DNA from: Acholoe squamosa
Lineage: Eukaryota > Annelida > Polychaeta > Phyllodocida > Polynoidae
Length of the DNA stretch: 64,000 bases
Assembly (NCBI GenBank): GCA_949317995.1
Contig: OX439043.1
Coordinates: 56,995,339 to 57,059,338 of the forward strand
Direction of reading: 5' to 3'
The notes beneath the pieces were generated by a model that saw only the letters and a program-made list of their open reading frames with translations, was not told where the DNA came from and ran no database searches. Below are positions 11,931 through 24,390 of this stretch, one piece after another. The translations under genes and the position numbers were made by a program. Each line of letters opens with the position of its first letter. Position 1 is the stretch's first letter.

Positions 11931-14000
11931 TAAAAAATGGGAGAATCCCTTACATACGCTTTTATGAAAATAGAGTGTCATTGGTCCCTAAAAATGCATC
12001 CAATGGCTCTGGAAGTAGAAAGAGGGATGATGAAGAACAGAGAGAGGGGACGCAGGGAGATTTAAGGAACCCCTCAAACAAACATGCATCAATGTCCTGC
12101 AGAGAGGCGTGTTGCACATTTACAATACTATTCCCCCCCCCCAACAAATTTAAGAATCAAGAAGCTATCTGAGTCTAGGCTGTGCTCCCCTGCAGGTCTG
12201 ATTGATTTCAATCCCTATTGGAGGGGTCACTCCAATCTGCCAGACCTTGCTGTGGCTTCATCTATCTACCTAACTTCAATAGGTTCCAGGTAAAGATAGA
12301 TGGGAAATTTGTCTTTTAACTCTCTCATTTGTCTTTTTGTGGATGAAAGGTTTCAGCTTTGTAACAGAATATGGTTAAACCCAGTAAGCCTCAAGAACCA
12401 ACTTCCCAAGTTTTGTAATACGATGAATCCTTAGATTTCAAAGGGATTGCATGTGCTGCGTCAGAGCACAAAGCAGATCACCTGAAATAAACAACGCACT
12501 AGGACAGTCCATTAAGGCAGAAAGCAAAGCACTTTTTTATGTCTGTTGTTGAGAGGAATGGACACCATGGCTGTTTTTGATTTTGATAAACATGGCTCTT
12601 TTAGTTATGCAGAATGACCCTTTAGCACCTAAAACTGCCAATGATGGCCTTTTTGGCTGATTTTTCAGCTATGACAGGGTCTGGACATCACCACCCACCT
12701 AAATAAGGCAAAAAATCTGTAAGGCCTAAATCCATATATATTTTTCCCTACTTGCTTTTTTTTTGCTTCCACATAGGCAAAAAAAGTATACTTTTCCAGT
12801 AAACTTGTACTTTTTGGGGAGACATTTGGCCAACCTATCACCATTTCGGTGAGTCCCAGACAATACAAGATGAGAACGTTCTGCTGTCGCATCTTTTCCC
12901 ATAGTTAGTAGTATAAGCAATTCCAACATCAGGTAGACTAGTGTAGAAGGTAGTCCAAGTTGGCCCCAATGTCCCATAGTTATGGTGGTGTACTGTAGAG
13001 ATAGTGAAAAGAAAACAAGACAGGCTGAGGCAAGGAGCAGAAACCAAAGGATATACTTGAAATTATTTAATTACAGGCTGGTTTGGTCTTAGTCTGTTCT
13101 CTTCATCATCTCTGTCACATGTGAAAACCAATAAGACATTCATTGGCAAAGTCGGGGTTCATACATTGAATCTATGCACTGAGAGTCCTGTGCCCTAATC
13201 ATTACAGCATGTGTGGTCAGGTGCAGGATAGGGGTGAAAAGGTAAAAAGGTTTTGTACCTACACCTCCTACCATTGTATTCCATAAATAGAAGCACTTTA
13301 CTGTAAAACCCTTGTGCCAGGGTCACAGTGTATTGTTCATGGCATTTATTGTTTAGCTTTACCAAAGGTTGACACAGGGTACCACCCTTTCCTAATAGCT
13401 TCCCCTAGGGTTAAAACAGGGTATTTCTACTGATACCTATGGATTTGACCTAAGAAATCCATAGGAAAAGATATATAATTTTTTTTGATTTTGGGAAAAA
13501 GTACAGAAAAGTAGGGAAAAGTAGAGGAATTTAGGCATTTTGACCTACGGATTAGACAAAAATGTATACTTTTACGGTATGTGGAAGTGTAAAAAAACAA
13601 AAAGTATGGGTCAGTATACGGTTTCCAGTGCTAGTTTGACTGAAAAATGGCTTCCACTTCCCATTTTGTACTGAAAAAGTAGAGAAAAGTATACGGATTT
13701 GCCCTAAATTCTTACGGAAAGTACGATCCTACGTATATGGAATCAACACTTAAGAAATAGCCAGCACTCTTCATTGTGTGATGGCAGTGAGAACAGTGGA
13801 TATCCTAATAATGCTGTGTGTGGCACAACACAGTTGGTACACAGTTTCTGGGAAACAGTTGTTGCCATTTGGACAGTGCTAACGTTGGTACAAACAGGCT
13901 GTGTCAACAATGGCACAAATATGTCCAACACTAACATTCCCCAATGCCAGGCCAAAAATAACCTGCAGGGCGCATATAATATTATCATAATAATTGCGTG
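11931..14000. other. No gene seen; low-complexity A/T-rich stretches
   Basis: No credible coding sequence. Two regions (about 12690-12830 and 13430-13740) share reversed-complement phrases such as TTTTTCCCTACTTGC and AAAGTATACTTTTCCAGT, so they may be arms of an old inverted element, but the match is weak. Confidence 0.35.
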
Positions 14001-14005
14001 TATAA

Positions 14006-14165
14006 CTATAGGGCGCACCTCAAACTTCAAGGAATCCTATAGGGTGCACCAGTTTAAAGCTAATTTAATGTAAGAATATCCTCACCTATAAGGTGTACCA
14101 CCAATTTCTGTCAATCCTATAGAGTGCACAAGGATTCCATCCTCGTGTATATAAGCCACGCCTGC
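14006..14165. repeat. Four spaced copies of CTATARGGYGCACC
   Basis: The motif occurs at about 14006, 14037, 14083 and 14113, at spacings of about 31, 46 and 30 bases. Similar GCGCACC/GCCGCACC phrases with ATAAG occur near 16085-16200 and 16530-16590. It looks like the remains of a MITE family built on this motif. Confidence 0.4.
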
Positions 14166-16097
14166 TATATATGGTATATAGAAAAGAGTATGGTGCATAA
14201 TGATTCAACCAAAGTGTAGCTCCCTACCAAAGGTAGCAGTTTGTTTTGCATTATAGGTACAATGTAGTAGTTCTATGCACTGTCAGCATTATGGTAGTGC
14301 TGAGTGCTGTGGTGTAGACATGCTATCTGATGCTCATTCCCAGAACCCAGCACGCACAAATCCAATCCCTAATAGTAATATTTCCTTCGAAGTTCGATCT
14401 ATAGGAAAGTGAGCAGAGGAAAGCTAATGCATCTGATGTTCATATCTAGATTTCATTGGATCCTATTTGCCACCTGCAGTCCATATCCCCTGAAAGCATA
14501 GGACTAACTGCCAAATATAATCATCAATCTGTGGTAATTGCAATAATCATATATAGCACACATAAAAAAATTTATTGTATGTCTTTATAGTATTTATAGG
14601 ACCGAATGGAAATTAAATGCAACACTATTTGTGTTTTATGTGGAATTGCGATATGGCAAGATCGATTTTTAAAAGAATTGTCTCACTGTATAAAATTGAT
14701 TTCTAAAAGAAATGTATTAATGTATCACTGTTTGACATCTTTCTGTTACCTGTAGTGCTATCCATTCTGAGCTAGAGAAGTATTTACAAAAGAGTATGCT
14801 CCTTTTCTTGCCAATTCACAGGTTCTTAATCTCTAAGTATCATATTGTTGCTCTATTTTTAATTGGTATTAACCAATACAATTGACCTAGCTGATGGTGT
14901 AAAGTTAGACCACCTAGACGTAGGCCCAGACACAGGGTGTGTGATAGTTAAAGTTTATGTTCTACTATCACTACCCTATACCACATAGCATTGACCATTA
15001 TACACACCAGTCTATAAAACCACCAGTGTCTATATACCTCAGTAAAATCTCTTTCCATTGATTAAATAAAATTCTAAGTAGTCCAACCCTGTCCATTACG
15101 CCCAGGGGTCTAATCCTCTAGACCTAAAAACCAAGTCGGTGGTGTAGCCGGTTTAGCTTGGTGGTATTAGTCCCTCAAGGCATGTAATTGAGTGGATAGG
15201 GTGTTTGGCAAGATTCAATAGGCCTTTTAAATGTTCAGTTGTGAAATTATATACTAAAGCTTGGTGGTTACTTGTAGTGAAGTGGAACTTTGGAGCACAG
15301 GAATGGCCAATCTATAACTATATCTATAACTTTATCACTGTCAGATTACAGGGCTTACTACCCTTAAAATGCTCCTCCCATGACGTCACTTAGGCCTACT
15401 GATAACATCAAAGTTTTACCATGCCTTTCCAGACAGAGCTCCACTGAGCAGTGCACAATATCGTTTGATTGATGGATCGCTAGTATGGCTGGTTGGTGAT
15501 GGCATTTGGGGCTCTGAGTGAGCAGGGTGGGAACATACCGGCAGTAAATTCAGTAAGGGCCTAAACCCAATAGAGGTTTGTGAAGCTGGCTGGTGTAATA
15601 AATTGGTGCATGTAAAAATCTGCTGGATAATCAGCTATTGGATGATCAATCTATGAGTTTTATGATGGAATTGCATATGTCAGTTGAGAAAATCAGACCT
15701 GTGAGGATTCATGCTATTTGCTAGAGTGACTGTCCAGCATGTTCAAAATGTTTGGTAGATATTCAAGAGCCCGATTGTGCCATGATACAATACATGATAA
15801 GTTTATTCTTAGACAAATGCATTTTAACAAACGATCTAAAATATTGGAGAATATCCAAATGCACTTTTAGTTTCTCAGCTGATAAAAGCTTTGATTAATG
15901 CTCAAGCACTTATGGGGTTTTGATTTTACACAATTATTATTAGTAGGGGAACAATGCTCTTCATCACAGGTTGATAATAATTTCAAAATAGATAGGTTAA
16001 TTAGTAATTATGAAATACTGCAAAATCTACTGTAATACTTCTAGGTGTCCCAAGCCGTTCTGAAAAGGTTTCAATTTCTTCCTTTATTCTATGAAAA
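14166..16097. other. No gene seen
   Basis: AT-rich sequence without recognisable genes or bounded elements. Confidence 0.4.
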
Positions 16098-16198
16098 TAA
16101 AACCCCGCATATACGCCACATCCTGACTTCCTGAAGTTATAAGCCGCACCATGGGGCTGAAATGGTCTATAAGCCGCGACTTATATGAAGGGTTTTAC
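16098..16198. mobile_element. Very short MITE with TAAAACCC ends
   Basis: TAAAACCCCGCATATACGCC at the left mirrors GTCGCG-ATATGAAGGGTTTTA at the right. The interior repeats TATAAGCCGC. At about 100 bp it can only be non-autonomous. No target duplication is evident. Confidence 0.5.
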
Positions 16199-16871
16199 AG
16201 TATAGGAGTTGATGAAGTTGAGAAACTAATCATAATAGAAGATCAGATTAAACTGTCAATGCTAACAGAAGGGAATCTGTCTAATCCTGCTAATTACTAC
16301 ACACAAATACACCACTTTAGTTGCACTTTAGTAATTGCTTTGTAACTCAGTGGGTCTGATTAGAATCAAATTGGATCTTTTACGAAGGTGGGCCTTCGAG
16401 AGAGTACCATAAGAGGTCTTGTACGCAAACTCAAAATTCAACACGTCTGACTCATGCATCTAGTTTGTAATTCCAGTAGAAGATTGCAGGTAAATCAATA
16501 TATATCACACCTGTAGCTTTGGCTGCTTCTATAGGCGCACCAGGGGCCCATCATGTGTATAAGCTGCACCTTATACGTGAGGTATTACGTTACCTGTGTT
16601 TAATTTAATCCCCAATACCTCCCCAGCTCCCTGATGTCATTCACCAATACATATATAAGTTGCAGTGAAAAAAATATACATACAGAGAAAAAGGTCTCCA
16701 AACTTTTTACCATAATTGAGTAAAAGGCCTTTTCACAATGGGGTAATGCTGAATGTAGTCCTATTCCGCCCATAGCACCCGGGGGTCCCATCAACTGGCC
16801 CTTAAAACCAATAATTATGTTGGTGTGGACTAGTTTGTATTAGTCCCTGTGGACCTGTGTCTGAGTGTTTA

Positions 16872-17093
16872 GGGAGTAGTCATTTTGTATCAACAGGGGA
16901 TGGTGAGTTTTTGCATAGACGTGCGAAGATTTTTTATGCCCCCCTTGACGGTGGTCAAATTTTTGGCGCCCCTCTTTGATCTATACCAGTTCACTGGCTT
17001 TGAGGCTAAACGTTTTTACGCCGCCCCCCCCCCTCAAAAGGGGTCGAAGGTTTAACACCCCCTCCCCCTTTTTGACAAGTAATGACCACTCCC
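16872..17093. mobile_element. PIF/Harbinger-like MITE, copy 2 (TTA duplication)
   Basis: The ends GGGAGTAGTCATTTTGTATC and its mirrored counterpart GACAAGTAATGACCACTCCC are flanked by TTA on both sides (16869-16871 and 17094-17096). A TTA/TAA duplication with GGG-starting inverted repeats is the usual signature of PIF/Harbinger derivatives. The interior again has C-runs. Confidence 0.75.
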
Positions 17094-17356
17094 TTAGCAT
17101 GTTTCAATAGACCTTATTGAGAGCCTGCCTGCATGGTCTAGACTATATATCGGATTATACCACGATTTCGGAACTTCCGGTGGGTTTATATGCAGTTTAG
17201 CCGTGCATTATTCTGCATATACCACCCATGTGCTTTTTTGAAATTTTTGATATATACTTTTTCGGGGTCACGTTGGACTTAGAATATTTTTGGAGACGCG
17301 GGCGGACATAGAAATTTAGCCTTGCCATTGTTTCAATGTGAAAAATCGTCCAAACT

Positions 17357-17424
17357 CGTATCAGGATTGAACCCCGCCCGCAGTGGTGGTAGGCGAAAGC
17401 CTTAGCCATTGCGCCACACTGAAC
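17357..17424 (-). repeat. tRNA-like sequence, probable SINE head
   Basis: The minus strand shows an excellent A box (TGGCGCAATGG) followed about 45 bases later by a B-box-like GGTTCAATCC. The segment is embedded in repeats and the phrase TTATACCACGATTTC lies about 200 bp to its left. That phrase also ends the composite repeats near 49750 and 61222. A functional tRNA gene is not supported. Confidence 0.5.
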
Positions 17425-17458
17425 GGTGATGAAATCAAATGCGAATATAAATAAGACC

Positions 17459-17961
17459 TTGACCGGAGAGGTACCGAATGTTCACACTCACTTTTCGTAT
17501 GGAATCCAGCCATGACATGTTATAATATTAAAATCCCAAGAAGTATTTGATCCATAGACGAGGAATGCGTGCTAATTGTCTCCATTTTCTTCGATATAAA
17601 TAAGAATCCATTGATTTTCCCGTGGCCGCTCTGCGCGAAGCCATTGTTTCGGCGTCTTTCTTGTACGACGAGCAGTTGACCTATATCTACATCCGGGCCA
17701 CTGACACACCTTCGCCGGACAAGGAGGCGGGTGGGAATGGCCGGACCGCGACTCGCGTACTTTGGGAAAATCAATGGATTCTTATTTATATTGAAGAAAA
17801 TGGAGAAAATTAGCACGCATTCCTCGTCTATGGATCAAATACTTCTTGGGATTTTAATATTATAACATGTCATGGCTGGATTCCATACGAAAAGTGAGTG
17901 TAAACACGGCGGTACCTCTCCCGGCCAGAACAAAAACAATGGCTTCGCGCAGAGCGGACAC
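17459..17961. repeat. Long inverted repeat with about 160-bp arms
   Basis: 17459-17621 and 17764-17926 are reverse complements over about 160 bp with only a few differences, separated by about 142 bp of GC-richer sequence. A second short inverted pair is interleaved: 17625-17649 against 17936-17961 (core GCTCTGCGCGAAGCCATTGTT). The block order is arm, X, arm', X', not the expected nested order. The transcript would form a very stable hairpin. Confidence 0.8.
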
Positions 17962-18054
17962 GGGCCGTTTCGCTTGCACTTACAAAATATCTTCTCCTGG
18001 CTGTATTCTGTGGAAATCAGGTAAGAAATTGATACAAAATGGAGGAAATGGTGG

Positions 18055-18180
18055 TATAAACCTATTAGGTGATGCATATCGGGGCCCCACGGGCTGTATA
18101 TGCTGTATATACCCTCGCCGCTCCGCGGCTCAGGTATATACAGCATATACAGCCCTAGGGCCCCGATATGCATCATCTAT
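18055..18180. repeat. Long near-perfect hairpin with CG-rich apex
   Basis: The left arm from about 18060 to 18112 and the right arm 18133 to about 18180 are mirror images. They share blocks such as GATGCATATCGGGGCCC and GGCTGTATATGCTGTATATA, with a few mismatches. The apex CTCGCCGCTCCGCGGCTCA is itself a small palindrome. This may be a MITE or part of the composite element to its left. Confidence 0.75.
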
Positions 18181-19289
18181 TAGCTTACTATTCGATACCT
18201 GAATTCAAAGAATATAGGCGTTACAGCTTCATCCTCATTTCAGGACAATTCACTTTTCATTGAGGCTTATACTGTCTGAAGATGTCAATCAACCAACCGG
18301 AGAACATCCTGGCTTGGCCTGTCAAAGGATGTGATCTCAAATTTCTAAATGAAAGGGAAGAATGTCACTTGTGAGTCAATCACATATATAAATATACCTA
18401 ACATTCTTACGCTAGTTGAATATAATGGTAGTTATAGCTTTGTAAAGGAAATTCAACTACATTTAGATATTGAAAAACAATTTTCGCCACAATAATTTTT
18501 CGTTCAAATAGCACCGGTGTCTGGCATTTTCAGATGGATACAGGCATATTATATGCTGCCTCCCCGTACCCAGCATCACCACTACAACCAGACACACAAA
18601 AAGGCAATGAAATAGAGCTTAAATAGGACATGTCTATATTGGTGCCGTGGGCTATTATGGCTGCATGGCCAACAATACTGGCATTGAGCCCATGTTATCA
18701 AACATTGACACAGGGTTATATGGGGGGGAGGGCAGTCTAGATACCCTGGGCACTGTTGATGGTTCCTGGAGAACACTGGTTGAAGCTATGTGACCACTAA
18801 AAGCACAGATAGTAACTGTGGTAGTGGTATTTTCTCTTCTATCTTAATTCAAGGAATAGTCATTATGTCTCATCTTCCAAAACCCTTATCAAATCTTACA
18901 TTTTGCATAGGACAAGGGTGCATAAACTATCATGCTGTACATAATTATTCACATACCTTCGTGAATTTGTGATTGGCAGGGTCAATGATGACTTGAAGGG
19001 AGTAGACTGTTAATTAATATGACTTAAGCAAGTATGTGAAGAAGGGAAATGCCTTGTTGAACGAGGCTATATTATAACTAGGTACTGATGTAATCATAGC
19101 TGGTAATTAAACAAAGAACAATACAGTCTACTACAATAATAATGAGGTAAGTGCATGAGAGGGTGCCCTTGAAGTATATTCTTCATGAAGTGTAAAAGTT
19201 ACTGTCTAGAATTACAAAAATGATCACCTAAAATCAATAAACATGGTAAGGAGTCAAGGAGGCTTGAATACCTACGGTGACATTATTTT
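18181..19289. other. No gene seen
   Basis: No coding sequence or bounded repeat recognised. Confidence 0.4.
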
Positions 19290-19566
19290 CCAGGAGGGCA
19301 TTTCTCAAGATGGTACGACTAGACACAGACCAGTACTACTTGAAACCCTCAATGTCAGAGCAGGTGATCGTATATAGGTAACACACTACGACTACTCTGT
19401 AGGATCAGCACAATTAAGGCAGTTATTAAATAGGGTCTGGTAGGGCAGTAGTACCAGTGCAATTATTAGTAACCATGAGATGCAGGGCTGTAATGGCATT
19501 TAACTGAGTGATCTCACTATGACTTGAAGGGAGCCATGTCGTACCATCTTGAGAAATGCCTTCCAG
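19290..19566. mobile_element. MITE of the CCTGGAGG-ended family
   Basis: The left end CCAGGAGGGCATTTCTCAAG continues into ATGGTACGAC. The right end is the mirror image (GTCGTACCATCTTGAGAAAT then GCCTTCCAG). The arms are about 30 bp with two or three differences, flanking about 215 bp. It is related to the element at 1316-1566. Confidence 0.7.
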
Positions 19567-19737
19567 AGTTACTACAGCAATGAACTAATTATTAGCATGT
19601 AATCCATTATGGACTGAAGTCATGAATTGGTCACAAAAGAATAAGAGATAATATTGTTGGTGTTGGTTCTTTGAAGATTTACCAAGGTAATGAAAATGTC
19701 TAATCTCTCTAATCATAGCTTCAAGAAGAGCACACTG

Positions 19738-21890
19738 CATTCTGAGTCACTGTGTGTGAGTACTCACACTGGTGCTGTATAGAAAAAAAATGCGCCACCA
19801 GGTGTGACTGATGACCCATACTGACGCATGCTGACACATGTGTCATGGCACATGCAAACCCATACTGACACCTGGGCTATAACACATACTGACTCAGGCC
19901 TGACACATGCGTCATGGCAAATCAACACTCATACTAACACCTGAGCTATAACACACAATGACTCAGGCCTGACACGTGTGTCATGGCACATGCACACTCA
20001 TACTGACACCTGGGCATTAACACATACTGACTCATCCTGACACATGCGTCAGGTTTTTTCCCCTGGGATAGGGATGGGGGGAGGGGGTTTGGGAGGGGGG
20101 TGGGGGTATGACTTTATTCGGCATTCATTTTTATTCTGAATCACTGTCATCAATTGAGCTGCATGTCTATGTCCATGGAAGGGTTTCCTGTAGATTCCTT
20201 TGTTCACTTTTTCCATTCCTCAAAATGCCTTCTTTATGCCTGTCAAACAGAAATTAAACATTTAAGTTCAATAATGCATTACACAAATACCTTTAATATA
20301 ATCAGCACAAGATTATTTACCCTCCTCACCTCCTCCCCTCCCTCCAAAATATGTTGTGAGATATTTTCATTTTGGAGAGGGGGGGGGCTAGAATTTCCCC
20401 CTGAGCCAAGTACATACCCTCTCCCTGAATGAGTTGACCTTTAATGGGGGCAGGGGAAGATAAAATTATTTGGAGACAAAATCGTCCCCCCCCCTCAGAA
20501 ACAAAAATAATATTCTTGCCTCTCAAACTGACCACAACCTAGTCCACCACTCTCCAAGGCCCCCAAACCTACAAGTTACTGACATATGCTATATCAACTG
20601 TATCAATACTGTAAGAGACTCTAAAGATTAAGGTGGGCACAAAAGAAGATACTATGATATATTACTGTAGGTTACTTGGAGTTCTGTAGGACTGTAGGAT
20701 TACCCACCTTGTCTTCTCTCCTTGCTGTTCTGTGTCTGTGTGTTGTGAAATACTGAGAACAAAGAAACCAAGAAAAGAGCGGGAACTTTGAAATGGACCA
20801 ATGAGGGACCAGGAGTTTGAAATCAACCAATCAGACACAATACTGACGCAGTACTGACGCATGGTCACACATGTGTCAGGTACTTCCTGGAGAGAAAATT
20901 TCAGGATGGGTCACTGTGAGTCAAGGTGTGTGAATATGTGTGAGTATTGACACATAGTGACGCATACTGACGCATGTGTCAGAACCTGTTGTGTTTGTTG
21001 AAGTGAGGCACTTTGCTCCTATTATCACCCAAAACAACATTATAATTCACCTCATATTATGAATTCTTACCTATTTCTCATGGTAATATGGCATCACCTT
21101 GGGCAGGATGCACCATACTTTCAAGGAATTACTACACCAAGACTAATGTAAGCCTGAATACCACATAGGAGGTTGATAATTGAAACTCAGTGTTATCTCC
21201 CATAGACAAAGAAAATTGTCTTAAAATACACCAAAAGAGAATATAAACCCATGTTTTCAGTCACCATTATATTCCCTATATACATATTGATAGATATCAT
21301 CTATAAACACTTTGATTTATAAGGCAGCATCAATAGAAACAGCAATTCCCTAATTTGGCCCAAACCCAAAGTGCAAGTATATAGTGGAACTATACAATTT
21401 CCCCAGTCTCTTTATACTGACACTGATGCCATTTCGAGTCACTGCGGGTGAGTACTGACACATAGTGACCCATGTTCACTCAAGCGTCAACACCTATCTT
21501 TTGAAAGATGAGTCACTATGGGTCAGTCCGTGTGACTACTCACACAGACTGGCTCATGCTCACTCAGTGTCACCTCACGCAAATAAGGAAATGAGTCACT
21601 ATGTGTCACTCCCTGTGACTACTCACCCATACTGGCACATACTGACGCGATGTTAGTTCAAATGGGTTAGGAAATGAGTCACTATGTGTCACACTGTGTG
21701 ACTACTGACACAGACTGACGCATGCTCACACTTGTGCCACATTATGTCTTGTGGAGATGAGTCACTAAGTGTCATAATGAGTCAAACAGTGTGAGTATTG
21801 ACACCTTGTGACACGAGCTAACGCACTGGTGTTATAACCCGAAAGGTGCTCACACATAGCAGCTCATTATGACTCACACTGACTCCAATT
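19738..21890. repeat. Degenerate repeat region of TGACNCA / TGAGTCA motifs
   Basis: Dense copies of TGACGCAT, TGACACATGTGTCA and TGAGTCAC fill 19790-20060, 20845-20990 and 21435-21890. The first block has about three units of roughly 90 bp. The last has four units starting ATGAGTCACTAWGKGTCA near 21508, 21590, 21673 and 21756, a period of about 82-83 bp. The two outer edges are weakly inverted (TGAGTCACTGTGTGTGAG and AGTCAGTGTGAGTCA), suggesting one 2.1-kb foldback-like element. The centre (20060-20840) is low-complexity with G- and C-runs. Confidence 0.65.
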
Positions 21891-22604
21891 TGCTGGGAGA
21901 TTAGTGATTATCTTCCCATTCAGCAAGTTTGATTAAATTGTATTATCACTTTTGCCACAGATATCTCTTTGAGAGATTAGCAAAGGCAGTTTATTAAAAT
22001 CTAATCAGACTGAATCATGAATTCGATTATAAAGTTAACACGGCATTGCATAATTATGCGAAGCTGTTATCATCCGATATTAAGTGAAAAAGTGTGCAGC
22101 AAAGAATTGTATGATGTATTGCTGATTCTGTCTATCAAATAGATTTTATTCAGAAGACAACAGATCACTGGGCCTTCTGTAGATTATGTTGTTTTTTGCC
22201 AACGACCTCCCATAGTAAAACAAGTCGAACCTCAGTTCCCTTGATGTGATGATGAGAAAAATAATTATATATGTAGAGATCTTGTCTCCCATATGGCTAT
22301 AGTTCACACAAACGCCTGTTGAACTTTAGAAACGTTCGTCTTTACATATATTTATGTCACTCGACATTTTCAGAGGTGTTGTTCGCTCTCATTTCCTTTC
22401 ATTACCCATATACTGTTGCTATGGAGAGAACCGTGACAAACAATTACTGGGTATACTGCTGATGCGATGGGCGTCTCCTCTCTAACCCTACATGCTATGC
22501 TACAAACGTACATGGATACAATTCCAGTGCGGTTATTTGCTGAATCGGGGGGGGGGGAACTGACAGAAATGATTGGCTTTTTCGTCACGTTTCTGGATTC
22601 AATA

Positions 22605-22842
22605 CATCCTCAGGGCAGGTCCAATCAGATCGGTCCATTTTGTTCCTCCGTGACAATTGCATTTTAGACTCTGGAATCCACATCTAAAAGGATAAGATTA
22701 TTTCTTTTTTTGGGGAATCCATCTTTATGTCTGGCACCAAATTCCCACCAAAAGAAATGATTTTATCCTTTTATCTGTGGATTCCAGAGTCTAAAATAGG
22801 AAATGTCATGGAGGGACATCTGCTTGGACCTGCCCCTCATGA
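22605..22842. mobile_element. MITE/hairpin element with about 90-bp arms
   Basis: The ends CATCCTCAGGGCAGGTCCAA and TTGGACCTGCCCCTCATG are mirrored. The inner arms are also mirrored: TAGACTCTGGAATCCACA then AAAAGGATAA, and on the right TTATCCTTTT then TGTGGATTCCAGAGTCTA. The apex is about 50 bp. No coding capacity. Confidence 0.7.
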
Positions 22843-24390
22843 ACATCAGTAAAAAATGCAGCTTCCTTTATGCATCAGTTTGATGATGCCAAGAGGTTAC
22901 TTCTCAAGATACTACAATCTCTCAAGTCGTATTGAGGGCCACTATGACGATGCCATTATAGGCCTACACTACTGTCTGACAAATCCCATGTAATTGCTGA
23001 CATAAATGGCGTTTGTACACACCCTGTATAAGATAATTACATAGGACAACCTGCTACAACAATGTGGAGCGTTTGATTAAATCAGTGATAATCAACTCCA
23101 GCTCGGTGATGTAGGGAGAAAATTAATTTTACATTAATATTCCACATTTTCCTTATAGATGTATAATGTGTACTGATGACTGTAATGGCATGCCATGGTT
23201 TATGACCCTCATCCATAAAGCACTCCATACCAGTACACTGAGTGACCTTACTACCACCTACCACACCTTATCACTAATCAAACCTTTGTAAAAGGGCTGT
23301 GTTCCCAACAATACCTCCCATTACCCCCCACCACAACACCTAAATACTAACACCTTCTGCACTACCAGCACCCAAACACATGTTTAGGTGCTAACCCACA
23401 GGTATGTAATAGCCATTGATGGGACAATAAATGTACTAAGTTTGGCAATGGTTTGTATCAGGTTATTGTAGGCGGTAACCTAATGGTTGAGATAAGGTTT
23501 GGTCTCACACCCTGGATGATGATACCTACTCCAGGATCTGTTTGATCCTATCAGAATGTACAGGTATTCTCCATGTGTACTTACAGGTAGACAGAGGCCA
23601 TCTACCTGAGGGCAGACCCAGGTAGGGAAGGGGCAGCAACCAGTGGTGTGGCACCTGTTAATCAATTGCAGTAGGTCTACGTTGGGGCCAAGGTAAGGTA
23701 TTGAACAGTGTATTATTGGTTTAATATGTAACAATTACTTGGAATGGTAGATTTGATTAATACGACTGAGAGATTCCTAAATCCTGATATATTAGTCATA
23801 TGCCAAAGCCCTTAACTTAGACTAGCCGTGCTATCATTTAGAAGATATTCCTTGACACATCTCGATGAATAAAGGAGATCCTTCCCCTATGATTAAGCAT
23901 AATTATAAAGGATTATGGTTCAACCCTATTTTCCAATGGGAGCAGCAATTGCTTGATCTGCTCCTAGCGCCATCACGATGGGGCCAGTTGCAGTGTATAC
24001 AGGAATTTTCATTTGTTGAAAAGCTACCCCACTTGACCCCTATAGCTCACAAATTGTCTGACTGTCAGAAGAAGTCAGATACAATCATTGTTATTTCAGC
24101 TCATAATTGAAACTCTGATTATGGAATTAACGATGAGGCATAAGAATGATGAGCAATCATGTCATCGTTTTTCTTGGGTTTTTTTTTCTTTTGTTTTCGC
24201 TTTTGTTGCATAAAGAGAATGGGATAAGAAATGACTGTGAATTAAGACACCTTCATAGGGATAACGAGCCGTGTCATCCCTTGTCTGTTTCTCTGTCTCC
24301 CCATTCTCCCTACTATAATTATTTGCAATTGATTTTAAGCAAACTACGCCCTCGGGCGCTAATTTGAGATTAGACAGACCAATAAGCTAT
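22843..24390. other. No gene seen
   Basis: Nothing convincing. A tRNA-like phrase at about 23470-23515 (GGCGGTAACCTAATGGTTGA) has an A-box look but no B box. Confidence 0.35.
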
